Part shown: in pieces, positions 1 to 6,435 of the stretch
Layout of the letters: each line of letters starts with the position of its first letter
Numbering within the stretch: the stretch's first letter is position 1
From: Methylococcales bacterium
GTDB lineage: Bacteria; Pseudomonadota; Gammaproteobacteria; Methylococcales; Methylomonadaceae
Length of the DNA stretch: 6,435 nucleotides
Reading direction: 5' to 3'
Assembly: GCA_023146575.1 (NCBI GenBank)
Contig: JAGLBU010000015.1
Span: forward strand, 1-6,435
Notes under the pieces: model-generated
What the model saw: the letters and a program-made list of their open reading frames with translations, nothing else
Told to the model about the DNA's origin: nothing
Databases searched by the model: none
Translations under genes and position numbers: made by a program

Positions 1-373
1 GGCAATCATGCGCCACATGGCTATTGTTCATAAAGTAACAATCCGAGCCAATGCGAGTTTCCCCGTGTTCTAGCGTGGCTCTATGCGCGGTAAAGCCTTC
101 CCGAAAAACATTATTATCACCAATCACCAGCCATGAAACAGTTTGGGCGTTAAAGCTAATATCTTGAGGCAATCCCCCTAAGACCACCTGCGGATGCACT
201 TCATTATTGTTGCCCATTTTGACAAACGATTGTATGACCGCTTGCGCACCAATTTTACAGTTATCACCAATTTCCACGTTCGATTTTATAACGACGAAAG
301 CCTCAATTATGACATTTTTTCCTAAAATAACGTTATTTTCGATGATAGCCGTGGAATGAATGCTCGATTTCAT
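1..373 (-). CDS. LpxA-type UDP-GlcNAc (or UDP-GlcNAc3N) acyltransferase, 3' part cut by window edge
   Basis: The gene reads leftward from ATG at 373-371, and 124 codons are visible before the left edge. The protein has the isoleucine/valine-rich hexapeptide rhythm of a left-handed beta-helix (residues about 5-66). It then shows LpxA landmarks: PQD at 69-71, FREG at 90-93, AHRAT at 96-100 and SHVAHDC at 118-124. His122 lines up with the catalytic His125 of E. coli LpxA, and His119 and His97 match His122 and His99. Family members transfer a 3-hydroxyacyl chain from acyl-ACP to a UDP-amino sugar, the first step of lipid A synthesis in the cytoplasm. The residue matching E. coli Lys76 is Ser73, so this may be a non-canonical paralogue or an enzyme for a different sugar. 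The start is supported by AGAG at 386-383, nine bases upstream, and by the lack of an in-frame upstream ATG. Superfamily is fairly sure; exact substrate is not. Confidence 0.78.
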   Translation of the reverse strand, partial: MKSSIHSTAIIENNVILGKNVIIEAFVVIKSNVEIGDNCKIGAQAVIQSFVKMGNNNEVHPQVVLGGLPQDISFNAQTVSWLVIGDNNVFREGFTAHRATLEHGETRIGSDCYFMNNSHVAHDC

Positions 374-412
374 ATAGAAATACTCTATGTAGATTTTCTT
401 AAAAATTTTTTC

Positions 413-418
413 ATTATA
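413..418 (-). promoter_or_regulatory. Candidate -10 element for the LpxA-like gene
   Basis: Read on the minus strand this is a perfect TATAAT, about 40 bases upstream of the start codon at 373. No good -35 hexamer lies 16-18 bases further upstream (the region reads roughly AGAGCA), and no extended -10 TG is seen. The call rests on the -10 match and the position only. Confidence 0.3.
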
Positions 419-474
419 ATGATAAACTCGTATTTTGCTCTATTTTCTGTTCGAGCGACTTAATATTAAAGGCT

Positions 475-503
475 TTGAGCGATGATTTTACGCATTCTGT
501 AAG
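475..503 (+). promoter_or_regulatory. Weak sigma70-like promoter candidate for the permease pair
   Basis: TTGAGC at 475-480 and TGTAAG at 498-503 are separated by 17 bp, and each matches four of six consensus bases. Transcription would begin near 510, leaving a leader of about 20 bases that still includes the AGAG ribosome-binding site. The match is weak and unproven. Confidence 0.22.
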
Positions 504-517
504 CCTTGACTAACGTT

Positions 518-521
518 AGAG
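518..521 (+). promoter_or_regulatory. Ribosome-binding site deciding the first permease start
   Basis: AGAG lies eight bases before the ATG at 530. The alternative in-frame ATG at 542 (Met5) has only AT-rich sequence before it. This favours 530, although MLRRF at residues 5-9 looks like the usual N-terminus of such permeases. Confidence 0.4.
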
Positions 522-529
522 TTTTTTAA

Positions 530-1501
530 ATGATAAATTACATGCTTCGCCGTTTTTTATATGCTTTACCTTTGTTGATGGGGGTTAATATTTTAACCTT
601 TGTATTGTTTTTTATTGTCAATAGCCCCGATGACATGGCACGAATGCAGTTAGGGCAAAAACATGTGACTCAAGAAGCGGTTAATAATTGGAAGCAACAA
701 CGAGGCTATGATTTACCACTGTTGTGGAATAGTAAGGCCAATAACCCTGTGGTTGAAACCATTTTTTATCAAAAATCCATGCGTTTATTTGTGTTTGATT
801 TTGGCACTTCCGATAGTGGTCGTAATATTGGCAGTGATATTCAACAACGGATGTGGGCAAGTCTAGCCATTGCCTTACCGTCGTTAATCGTGGGGCTATT
901 GGTGAATATTTCAATGGCGTTATTAATGGTGCTATTTCGAAACAGTTATATTGAACTCAGTAGCATCATTATTTGCGTTATTTTAATGTCGATCTCCTCA
1001 TTATTTTATATTATTGGTGGACAGTTTTTAGTTGGGAAATTATTACGTTTAGTGCCTATTTCAGGTTATGACACAGGACTTGAGGCGATTAAATTTTTAG
1101 TGTTGCCTGTGATGATTGCAGTGGTGTCGGGGGTCGGTTCAGGGGCAAGATGGTATCGAACCCTTTTTTTAGAAGAAGTTGAAAAAGATTATGTGCGTAC
1201 CGCCAGAGCAAAAGGCTTAACTGAAACCCAAGTGTTGTTTAAACATGTATTACGAAATGCCTTGATCCCTATTTTAACAGGGGTGGTGGTGGTATTACCG
1301 CTGTTATTTATGGGCAGTTTAATTACCGAATCATTTTTTAGCATTCCAGGGTTAGGCAGCTATACCATTGATGCGATTAACCGCCAAGATTTTGCCATTG
1401 TACGTTCGATGGTTTTTTTAGGCTCGGTGTTGTATATCGTCGGGTTATTGATGACGGATATTTCCTACACCTTAGTCGACCCACGCGTGAGATTATCCTA
1501 A
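530..1501 (+). CDS. ABC importer permease, DppB/OppB/YejB-like
   Basis: This 323-residue inner-membrane protein belongs to the binding-protein-dependent transport permease family that moves peptides, nickel or related solutes. It begins with the typical MLRRF start and a first membrane helix (about 8-30). An extracytoplasmic stretch (about 31-108) follows, then hydrophobic segments near 109-136, 143-168, 185-205, 243-265 and 292-310. The ATPase-coupling EAA loop is clear at about 215-245 (EEVEKDYVRTARAKG, then KHVLRNALIP). The end, DISYTLVDPRVRLS, is the standard DppB-type C-terminus, close in style to YejB. Length is normal to slightly short for the family. The stop overlaps the start of the next permease (TAATG at 1499-1503), so the two are translationally coupled partners. 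No binding protein or ATPase gene is visible, so the substrate cannot be assigned. Family is certain; substrate unknown. Confidence 0.93.
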   Translation: MINYMLRRFLYALPLLMGVNILTFVLFFIVNSPDDMARMQLGQKHVTQEAVNNWKQQRGYDLPLLWNSKANNPVVETIFYQKSMRLFVFDFGTSDSGRNIGSDIQQRMWASLAIALPSLIVGLLVNISMALLMVLFRNSYIELSSIIICVILMSISSLFYIIGGQFLVGKLLRLVPISGYDTGLEAIKFLVLPVMIAVVSGVGSGARWYRTLFLEEVEKDYVRTARAKGLTETQVLFKHVLRNALIPILTGVVVVLPLLFMGSLITESFFSIPGLGSYTIDAINRQDFAIVRSMVFLGSVLYIVGLLMTDISYTLVDPRVRLS

Positions 1502-1503
1502 TG
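1487..1503 (+). promoter_or_regulatory. Coupled stop/start junction with weak ribosome-binding site
   Basis: The TAA stop of the first permease (1499-1501) shares its last base with the ATG of the second (1501-1503). GTGAGA at 1487-1492 ends eight bases before that ATG. This arrangement suggests translational coupling, as expected for two subunits made in equal amounts. Confidence 0.6.
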
Positions 1504-2850
1504 GTGATTTTATGGACAGATGCCTTAATTTATTGTTTAGTGGTGGCGGTGATTTTTTTGAGTTTTTATGTCGTCCGAAAACCGCAATTCAAACGCCCTT
1601 TGCGCAAAATATGTCACAACAAAAGTGGGATGTTGTCATTGGTGTTTTTAGTGTTTTTTATGATGATTGGTTTGTTTGATTCCATTCATTATAAATCCGA
1701 TGAAAGCCATGCTAAACCCATTATTAGTGTGTTGGATTATTGGATGACACCGTTGCGAACGCAGGGTGAAAAAACCTATTCTGCGCCGTTTGCCACCCAT
1801 CTTTATAGTAAAGAAATGGTTATTTTGGATAATGGCACTAAAGTGTGGCGTTATCCACGTTTAAAGTATGCAGGGGCGTATTTAGATCATCCTGAACATC
1901 AAAAAATAACCGATATAGTACTCAAAAGTGGGCAGGGTTTTTTAAAAGGCATAGGGGTTTGTGCCATGATGGTTTTTGTTTTTTGGGGGAGCAACCGTTA
2001 TCGGCAGATTGATTCTTTTGTATATTGGAAGCAAAGTGCTGTGTCCTTAAAATTAGTTGGGGTTTTAGTGGCCATGGTGATAGTGGCAAGTTTTATATTA
2101 ATAGAATTGTCATTTTATTATCATATTTTTGGAACCGATAAAGTCGGTGAAGATGTTTTTTATCAGGCAATTAAAAGTATTCGCACGGGGTTAGTGATCG
2201 GGTCTTTGACCACTTTGATTATGCTGCCATTAGCGATTACGTTTGGAATTATGGCAGGGTTTTTTAGAGGTTGGGTCGATGATGTGATTCAATACCTTTA
2301 TACCACCTTAAATTCTATCCCCAGTGTATTGCTCATTGCGGCTTCCATCTTGATGGTACAGGTATACATGGCAAATCACGCTGAAGATTTTACCAGTCTA
2401 ATTATTCGTGCAGATATGCGATTATTATTTTTGTGTTTAATTTTGGGTGTGACCAGTTGGACAGGTTTATGTCGATTATTACGTGCAGAAACCTTAAAAT
2501 TACGTGAAATGGAATATGTACAAGCGGCGCAGGCGTTAGGTGTTCAGCGTAGTAAAATATTGTGGCGGCATATTCTACCGAATGTAATGCATATTGTGCT
2601 GATTTCGGTGGTATTGGATTTTAGTGCCTTGGTATTGGCGGAGGCAGTATTGTCTTACATTAATATTGGCGTCGATCCGACCACTTATAGCTGGGGAAAC
2701 ATGATTAATGGCGCACGATTAGAAATGGCACGAGAGCCATTAGTGTGGTGGTCATTAACGGCCTCGTTTATTTTTATGTTTATACTGGTGTTGGCGGCAA
2801 ATTTATTTGCAGATTGTGTTAGTGATGCGTTTGACCCAAGGCGTGCATAG
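1501..2850 (+). CDS. ABC importer permease, DppC/OppC/YejE-like, enlarged N-terminal half
   Basis: This 449-residue membrane protein is the partner permease of the preceding gene. The C-terminal part is a standard DppC-type domain: the FGTDKVGEDVF motif (210-220), membrane helices near 227-254, 266-288, 306-326, 362-384 and 414-437, and the EAA loop (about 328-360, with EYVQAAQALGV and HILPN). The family signature SWGNMINGAR is at 397-406 and the ending is DAFDPRRA, as in YejE. E. coli DppC is about 300 residues and YejE about 340, so this one is longer. A helix at 7-25 precedes the usual OppC_N-like helix (43-60). A polar stretch of about 85 residues (61-145) and two more helices (146-163 and 183-204) come before the conserved core. 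The extra part could contact a binding protein or close the complex; that is inference. No frameshift or internal stop is seen. Confidence 0.9.
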   Translation: MVILWTDALIYCLVVAVIFLSFYVVRKPQFKRPLRKICHNKSGMLSLVFLVFFMMIGLFDSIHYKSDESHAKPIISVLDYWMTPLRTQGEKTYSAPFATHLYSKEMVILDNGTKVWRYPRLKYAGAYLDHPEHQKITDIVLKSGQGFLKGIGVCAMMVFVFWGSNRYRQIDSFVYWKQSAVSLKLVGVLVAMVIVASFILIELSFYYHIFGTDKVGEDVFYQAIKSIRTGLVIGSLTTLIMLPLAITFGIMAGFFRGWVDDVIQYLYTTLNSIPSVLLIAASILMVQVYMANHAEDFTSLIIRADMRLLFLCLILGVTSWTGLCRLLRAETLKLREMEYVQAAQALGVQRSKILWRHILPNVMHIVLISVVLDFSALVLAEAVLSYINIGVDPTTYSWGNMINGARLEMAREPLVWWSLTASFIFMFILVLAANLFADCVSDAFDPRRA

Positions 2851-2883
2851 CGGCTTGCAATATTTTTTAGAGACCAAAGTGTT

Positions 2884-2913
2884 TTAACAAAATGCTGAGG
2901 ATGTGTTTTTACT
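2884..2913 (+). promoter_or_regulatory. Weak promoter candidate for the c-di-GMP gene
   Basis: TTAACA (2884-2889, five of six -35 matches) and TTTACT (2908-2913, four of six -10 matches) are 18 bp apart within the 90-bp gap after the permease gene. A 7-bp imperfect hairpin (2898-2904 with 2915-2921) overlaps it but lacks a T-tract. Independent transcription of the next gene is therefore possible, not shown. Confidence 0.22.
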
Positions 2914-2933
2914 AACATCTTACTATTAGGTTT

Positions 2934-2938
2934 AAGGA
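2934..2938 (+). promoter_or_regulatory. Closely spaced ribosome-binding site of the c-di-GMP gene
   Basis: AAGGA ends only two bases before the ATG at 2941, shorter than the usual 5-9. A weaker AGG at 2928-2930 sits ten bases away. No alternative upstream start exists in frame, and the MIKKRFF N-terminus leading into a membrane helix is sensible, so the start is kept. Translation may be weak. Confidence 0.4.
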
Positions 2939-2940
2939 TT

Positions 2941-5727
2941 ATGATTAAAAAACGATTTTTTTTAAGCCTAACGTGGCGATTTTCGGTGATTATTGGCAGT
3001 ATTGTTTTATTTGGTATTAGTATTATAAGTTATCAACTTTATCTCAATGAATCTGAGAATTTTGAGTCTCGGCAACAAAAAGTAACGTTACAACATATTA
3101 ATGCCGCCGAAAGCTTGATAGAACAATCCTTTAAAGCAAGCGCACAAACGTTGAAGATTTTTTTAGAAGGTCATGCGCCGACCTCATTACATGAAACAAC
3201 GGCTTTAATCGACCAGAATATCAATCATTTGTCCTCATTTGATGGTTTTGAGGAATTTATTTTATTTGATTTAGATGGCGCTGTGGTTAAGCATTGGGAT
3301 TCTCATTTGCTCCCGACCCAAAATAAAACCTTACTCAATGTTTTAAAATATAAAACCCCTGATTATCAAGTCCATTGTCAAAAAAGTTGTTACCAGCAAA
3401 CGATTGTGCCTATTTCAATAAAGGGTGATGTGATTGGGGCGTTGAGTGTGGCAAGGTCTTTTACGACTATAATGCAACAATATAAAGCCTTAACGGGGGT
3501 TGAAAGCGCTATTTTAATTGGAAATGCGGTTTTAGGCGATTTTTCATTAAGCCATAATGTGACCGATAAAATCCATATTCCTTTTCAGGAATCTTTGTTT
3601 AGGCAGGTTAAAAAGCACTATTCATTGGTTAAATTATTAGACAAACGCCGTATTATTAAGCTTGATAATCAATCGTATCAATTAAGATCGTTTCCACTTA
3701 AAGAAACCTTACGTTCACAGCCATTATTTTTTGTGGTGATTTCCAATATTAGTAAAGATTTGATTGCACTGCGCTTTAATCATGAACGAATTTTGTGGTT
3801 TAGTGTGTTTAATTTTGTAATGCTAATGGTTTTATTATTATTTGTGATTCATACTTTTTCAAAACGAATGACACAGATGTCAGAGGCATTGCCGTTATTG
3901 GGAAAACAAAAATATACGAGTTTTAAACAAAAAATTTCTGCCCAATCTGAAATATTACTCGCCCATGATGAACTTGATGAGCTGAATCAGTCGGCTTTTA
4001 CAGTGACAGAACAATTAGAAGCGCTGGAAACACAAGTACAAGCGCATACGCAAGAATTGTTAGAGCAATCCGATGAATTAGCTTCAGAACGAGATTTTAG
4101 TGAGCAGTTAGTCGAAGTTGCGCCAATTATTATTATTTTGCAAAATGAAAATGGCGATATTATTTCAATTAATGCGACAGGGTTAAAAGCCTTAGAACTT
4201 AAAAAAGAAGCGGTTATTGGGAAAAAATTTTCAAGCTTTATCCCAAAAATAGAAGTAGAACATTTAAATAAAATAGAGGCGTTAAAAAAAGGTCATTTGC
4301 AAGATATTGTTAAAATAGATGGATTATTATTAACTGATGAAAGTAATTGTCATATTTCGTGGTCACATTCGCTGATAAAAGGAAAGCATCATAAGTCTGG
4401 CAAGTTGCTGTTAACACTAGGGATTAATATTAGTAATCGTTTGCGGATTGAGGCTGAAATGCTAAAAATGTCAACGGTTGATGTGTTAACAGGGCTTCGT
4501 AATCGAAAAATATTCCAAAGTGATCTAGAGCATAAAATTGATTTAGCCAAGCGTTATAACTACCCTTTAGCGTTATTTTATTTAGATTTAGACCAATTTA
4601 AAGTCATTAATGACAGCTGTAATCATAGCGAAGGCGATAAATTATTGGTACAGGTGGCAAAGCAGTTGAAAAAAAGTTTACGCACCACTGATATGCTGTT
4701 TCGAATTGGTGGCGATGAATTTACCATCATTATGCAATGTAATGATCTTAATGGCCTTGAGATGGCGGCGGCAAAAATTAATTGTGAGCTCGCACAATTA
4801 GAATACCATTCTAAAGGGGCAATCTATAAAGTAAGCGTTAGTATTGGGGTGGCGGTATACCCTCAACACGGAAAGACAGTGGATGATTTGTTGGCAAATG
4901 CGGATTTAGCCATGTATCGCGCTAAAGAACAAGGGGGCTGTCAGCATCATGTTTTCTCAAATAGCATTAATTATCATACCCTACTGACGCAAGATCACTA
5001 TTGGAAGGAAGCGATTGAAGAGGCGCTGCTTTATCATCAATTTGAATTGTTTTATCAGCCTATTTTAGAAATAAAAACCAACACTATTACTCATTATGAA
5101 TGTTTAATTCGGATGAAAGGCGAGCAGGGTCAATTAATTATGCCCGATGAATTTATTGGAGTGGCAGAAAAAGTCGGAATTATTGATAAAATTGATCGTT
5201 GGGTGATTAAAGCCGCCATTCAGCAGCATATTAAATTGAGAGAGCGGGGCGAGGATTATAAAATATCCATTAATTTATCAGGGTTATCTTTTAATGATAC
5301 CTCTATTTTTGAGACAATTTCAGAGCAATTAAATCATGATAATGTCGACCCTCAGCGAATTATTTTTGAAATCACCGAAACTTCAGCGGTTTCAAACTTT
5401 TTAGCCGCGCAGTGCTTAATTGATAAAATTAAAAAACTTGGTTGTGCCTTTGCATTGGATGATTTCGGCGTGGGTTTTTCATCTTTTTATTACCTAAAGC
5501 ATTTATCGGCAGACTATGTAAAAATTGATGGCGCGTTTATTCGTCAAATTGATAAGAATAGTGAAGATAGAATTTTTACCAAAGCGTTAACCGAAGTCTC
5601 GCAAGCATTGGGTAAAAAAGTAATTGCTGAATTTGTTGAAAATGAAGCGATTTTGGCGATTTTAAAAGACTTTGGAATTGAATATGCCCAAGGTTATTTA
5701 ATTGGCAAGCCCATGCGTTTGGATTAA
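2941..5727 (+). CDS. Membrane sensor with HAMP-like linker, PAS, GGDEF and EAL domains (c-di-GMP synthase/phosphodiesterase)
   Basis: This 928-residue protein has a membrane helix (about 13-31), an extracytoplasmic sensory region (about 32-283, possibly Cache-like), and a second helix (284-306). A HAMP-like linker (about 307-360, with DELDELNQ), a coiled coil (to about 388) and a PAS domain (about 388-498) follow. The GGDEF domain (about 508-670) keeps DxLTGLxNR, the metal Asp549, Asn557 and GGDEF at 590-594. RTTD at 581-584 is a correctly spaced inhibitory I-site. The EAL domain (about 686-928) has ECLIR at 720-724 instead of EALxR, and keeps Asn778, Glu810, Glu813, DDFG (840-843), KID (861-863), Glu897, Glu900 and QGY (917-919). 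AEGVE is AEFVE. The metal and catalytic residues therefore look present in both halves, so it could make and break c-di-GMP at the inner membrane, set by an external signal and by PAS. Which activity dominates cannot be read from sequence. Confidence 0.94.
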   Translation: MIKKRFFLSLTWRFSVIIGSIVLFGISIISYQLYLNESENFESRQQKVTLQHINAAESLIEQSFKASAQTLKIFLEGHAPTSLHETTALIDQNINHLSSFDGFEEFILFDLDGAVVKHWDSHLLPTQNKTLLNVLKYKTPDYQVHCQKSCYQQTIVPISIKGDVIGALSVARSFTTIMQQYKALTGVESAILIGNAVLGDFSLSHNVTDKIHIPFQESLFRQVKKHYSLVKLLDKRRIIKLDNQSYQLRSFPLKETLRSQPLFFVVISNISKDLIALRFNHERILWFSVFNFVMLMVLLLFVIHTFSKRMTQMSEALPLLGKQKYTSFKQKISAQSEILLAHDELDELNQSAFTVTEQLEALETQVQAHTQELLEQSDELASERDFSEQLVEVAPIIIILQNENGDIISINATGLKALELKKEAVIGKKFSSFIPKIEVEHLNKIEALKKGHLQDIVKIDGLLLTDESNCHISWSHSLIKGKHHKSGKLLLTLGINISNRLRIEAEMLKMSTVDVLTGLRNRKIFQSDLEHKIDLAKRYNYPLALFYLDLDQFKVINDSCNHSEGDKLLVQVAKQLKKSLRTTDMLFRIGGDEFTIIMQCNDLNGLEMAAAKINCELAQLEYHSKGAIYKVSVSIGVAVYPQHGKTVDDLLANADLAMYRAKEQGGCQHHVFSNSINYHTLLTQDHYWKEAIEEALLYHQFELFYQPILEIKTNTITHYECLIRMKGEQGQLIMPDEFIGVAEKVGIIDKIDRWVIKAAIQQHIKLRERGEDYKISINLSGLSFNDTSIFETISEQLNHDNVDPQRIIFEITETSAVSNFLAAQCLIDKIKKLGCAFALDDFGVGFSSFYYLKHLSADYVKIDGAFIRQIDKNSEDRIFTKALTEVSQALGKKVIAEFVENEAILAILKDFGIEYAQGYLIGKPMRLD

Positions 5728-5746
5728 CATTCCCCAACTAAAACTT

Positions 5747-5751
5747 AAAGG
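5747..5751 (+). promoter_or_regulatory. Ribosome-binding site of the oxidoreductase gene
   Basis: AAAGG ends four bases before the ATG at 5756. The whole gap after the previous stop is only 28 bp and holds no hairpin or T-tract, so read-through from the c-di-GMP gene is likely. Confidence 0.5.
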
Positions 5752-5755
5752 TTAC

Positions 5756-6435
5756 ATGAAAAAACTTAAATGCGCAGTGATTGGTACAGGTTATCTTGGA
5801 AAATTTCACGCTGAAAAATATGTGAATCACTCCGATTGTGAATTAGTGGCCGTGGTAGATGTTGATTTAAAAATCGCAGCCACCATTGCTGAAAAGTATC
5901 ACTGCAAAGCCTATACGGATTATGCCGCGTTATTATCAAATGTAGATGCCGTGAGTATTGTGGTACCGACATCATTGCATCATCAAGTGGCAAAAGATTT
6001 TTTAACCGCAGGCGCGCATGTGTTGGTTGAAAAACCCATGACGGTGACGGTAGAAGAAGCGGATGAATTAATTGTGATTGCTAAGGAAAAAAACAGGGTG
6101 TTACAAGTGGGTCATCTTGAGCGTTTTAACCCTGCTATTTTGGGTTTAGATGATGAGAGCAAGCCTTTGTTTATCGAGTCGCATCGTTTATCACCCTTTA
6201 ACCCCCGTGCTAATGACGTTAGCGTAGTGTTGGATTTAATGATTCACGATATTGATATTATTTTAGCGTTAGTTGATAGTGAAGTCGATCGCATTGAAGC
6301 CAGTGGTACGCCTGTATTAACCAAGGGAACGGATATTGCCAATGCACGGTTAACCTTTAAAAATGGCTGTGTCGCCAACGTCACCGCCAGCCGTATTAGC
6401 TTGAAAATGGAACGCAAGATGCGGATGTTTAGACC
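5756..6435 (+). CDS. Gfo/Idh/MocA-family NAD(P)-dependent oxidoreductase, GnnA-like, 3' part cut by window edge
   Basis: 226 codons are visible before the right edge; family members are usually about 310-350 residues, so roughly the last third is missing. The N-terminus is a Rossmann fold: the dinucleotide loop GTGYLGKFH at 10-18, and Asp35 (VVDVD) at the end of the second strand. The family EKP motif is VEKPMT at 91-96, and the second domain carries DLMIHDID at 160-167 with the likely catalytic His164/Asp165 region. HLERFNPA (120-127) and the DVSVVLDLMIHDIDIIL stretch resemble, from memory, the oxidoreductases encoded beside lpxA/lpxB. These include GnnA, which oxidises the 3-hydroxyl of UDP-GlcNAc so that GnnB can aminate it to UDP-GlcNAc3N. 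Together with the LpxA-like gene at the left edge this suggests a lipid A role, but no GnnB aminotransferase is visible here. Family is sure; the GnnA role is inference. Confidence 0.88.
   Translation, partial: MKKLKCAVIGTGYLGKFHAEKYVNHSDCELVAVVDVDLKIAATIAEKYHCKAYTDYAALLSNVDAVSIVVPTSLHHQVAKDFLTAGAHVLVEKPMTVTVEEADELIVIAKEKNRVLQVGHLERFNPAILGLDDESKPLFIESHRLSPFNPRANDVSVVLDLMIHDIDIILALVDSEVDRIEASGTPVLTKGTDIANARLTFKNGCVANVTASRISLKMERKMRMFR

Larger units (their letters stand above)
374..529. promoter_or_regulatory. Divergent intergenic region with AT-rich dyads
   Basis: This 156-bp spacer separates the leftward LpxA-like gene from the rightward permease pair and must hold promoters for at least the former. 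It contains a perfect 12-bp palindrome at 411-422 (TCATTATAATGA), which carries a TATAAT hexamer on each strand. It also has a perfect 10-bp palindrome at 460-469 (TTAATATTAA), and an inverted repeat AAGGCTT (469-475) / AAGCCTT (501-507) spaced by 25 bp. Any of these could be a regulator site, but such AT-rich dyads also arise by chance. No named operator is recognised. Confidence 0.45.

Noticed and set aside
411..429. Fur-box-like site in the divergent spacer
   Set aside because: Only about half of the 19-bp Fur consensus matches; the rest is ordinary AT-rich sequence and neither flanking gene is an iron gene.
506..534. TTGACT at 506-511 as a -35 element of the permease pair
   Set aside because: The matching -10 position falls on the start codon at 530 and has no TATAAT-like hexamer.
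681..914. Minus-strand open frame of 77 codons inside the first permease
   Set aside because: It is antisense to a well-recognised permease and shows no family motif.
542..1501. Alternative start of the first permease at Met5
   Set aside because: The sequence before 542 has no ribosome-binding site, while 530 has AGAG at a good distance.
2685..2918. Minus-strand open frame of 77 codons over the end of the second permease
   Set aside because: It overlaps the conserved SWGNM and DAFDP coding region and has no recognisable features.
2898..2921. Hairpin after the second permease as a rho-independent terminator
   Set aside because: The stem is only 7 bp with one G-T pair, the loop is 10 bases, and the following sequence is not a T-tract.
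5766..5993. Minus-strand open frame of 75 codons inside the oxidoreductase
   Set aside because: It is antisense to the Rossmann-fold coding region and low in protein-like character.

Overview
The window looks like AT-rich chromosomal DNA from a gammaproteobacterium. The proteins, the strong use of TTA leucine codons and a lipid A-type gene fit that group. A methanotroph or sulfur-oxidiser relative is possible, but nothing here fixes the genus. No tRNA, rRNA, CRISPR array, insertion sequence or phage gene is visible.

Layout. Positions 1-373 hold the start of a minus-strand gene for an LpxA-type acyltransferase, which runs off the left edge. A 156-bp AT-rich divergent spacer follows and contains small dyads. 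Two overlapping plus-strand genes (530-1501 and 1501-2850) encode the inner-membrane permeases of a peptide/oligopeptide-type ABC importer. The second permease is unusually long. No substrate-binding protein or ATPase accompanies them here. After a 90-bp gap, 2941-5727 encodes a 928-residue membrane sensor with an extracytoplasmic domain, HAMP-like linker, PAS, GGDEF and EAL domains, a c-di-GMP turnover protein. Only 28 bp later, at 5756, a Gfo/Idh/MocA-family NAD(P)-dependent sugar dehydrogenase begins and runs off the right edge. It resembles the GnnA type found near lipid A genes.

How the genes may work together. The two edge genes plausibly belong to lipid A biosynthesis: GnnA-type enzymes help make UDP-GlcNAc3N, which some LpxA enzymes acylate through an amide bond. 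The permease pair and the c-di-GMP protein lie between them, and I see no sequence-based reason to tie them to lipid A. All plus-strand genes are closely spaced without a convincing terminator, so partial co-transcription is possible. I did not find a clearly new biological system. The best second-look items are the enlarged permease, the missing transporter partners, the substituted LpxA-like enzyme and the LpxA/GnnA pairing.
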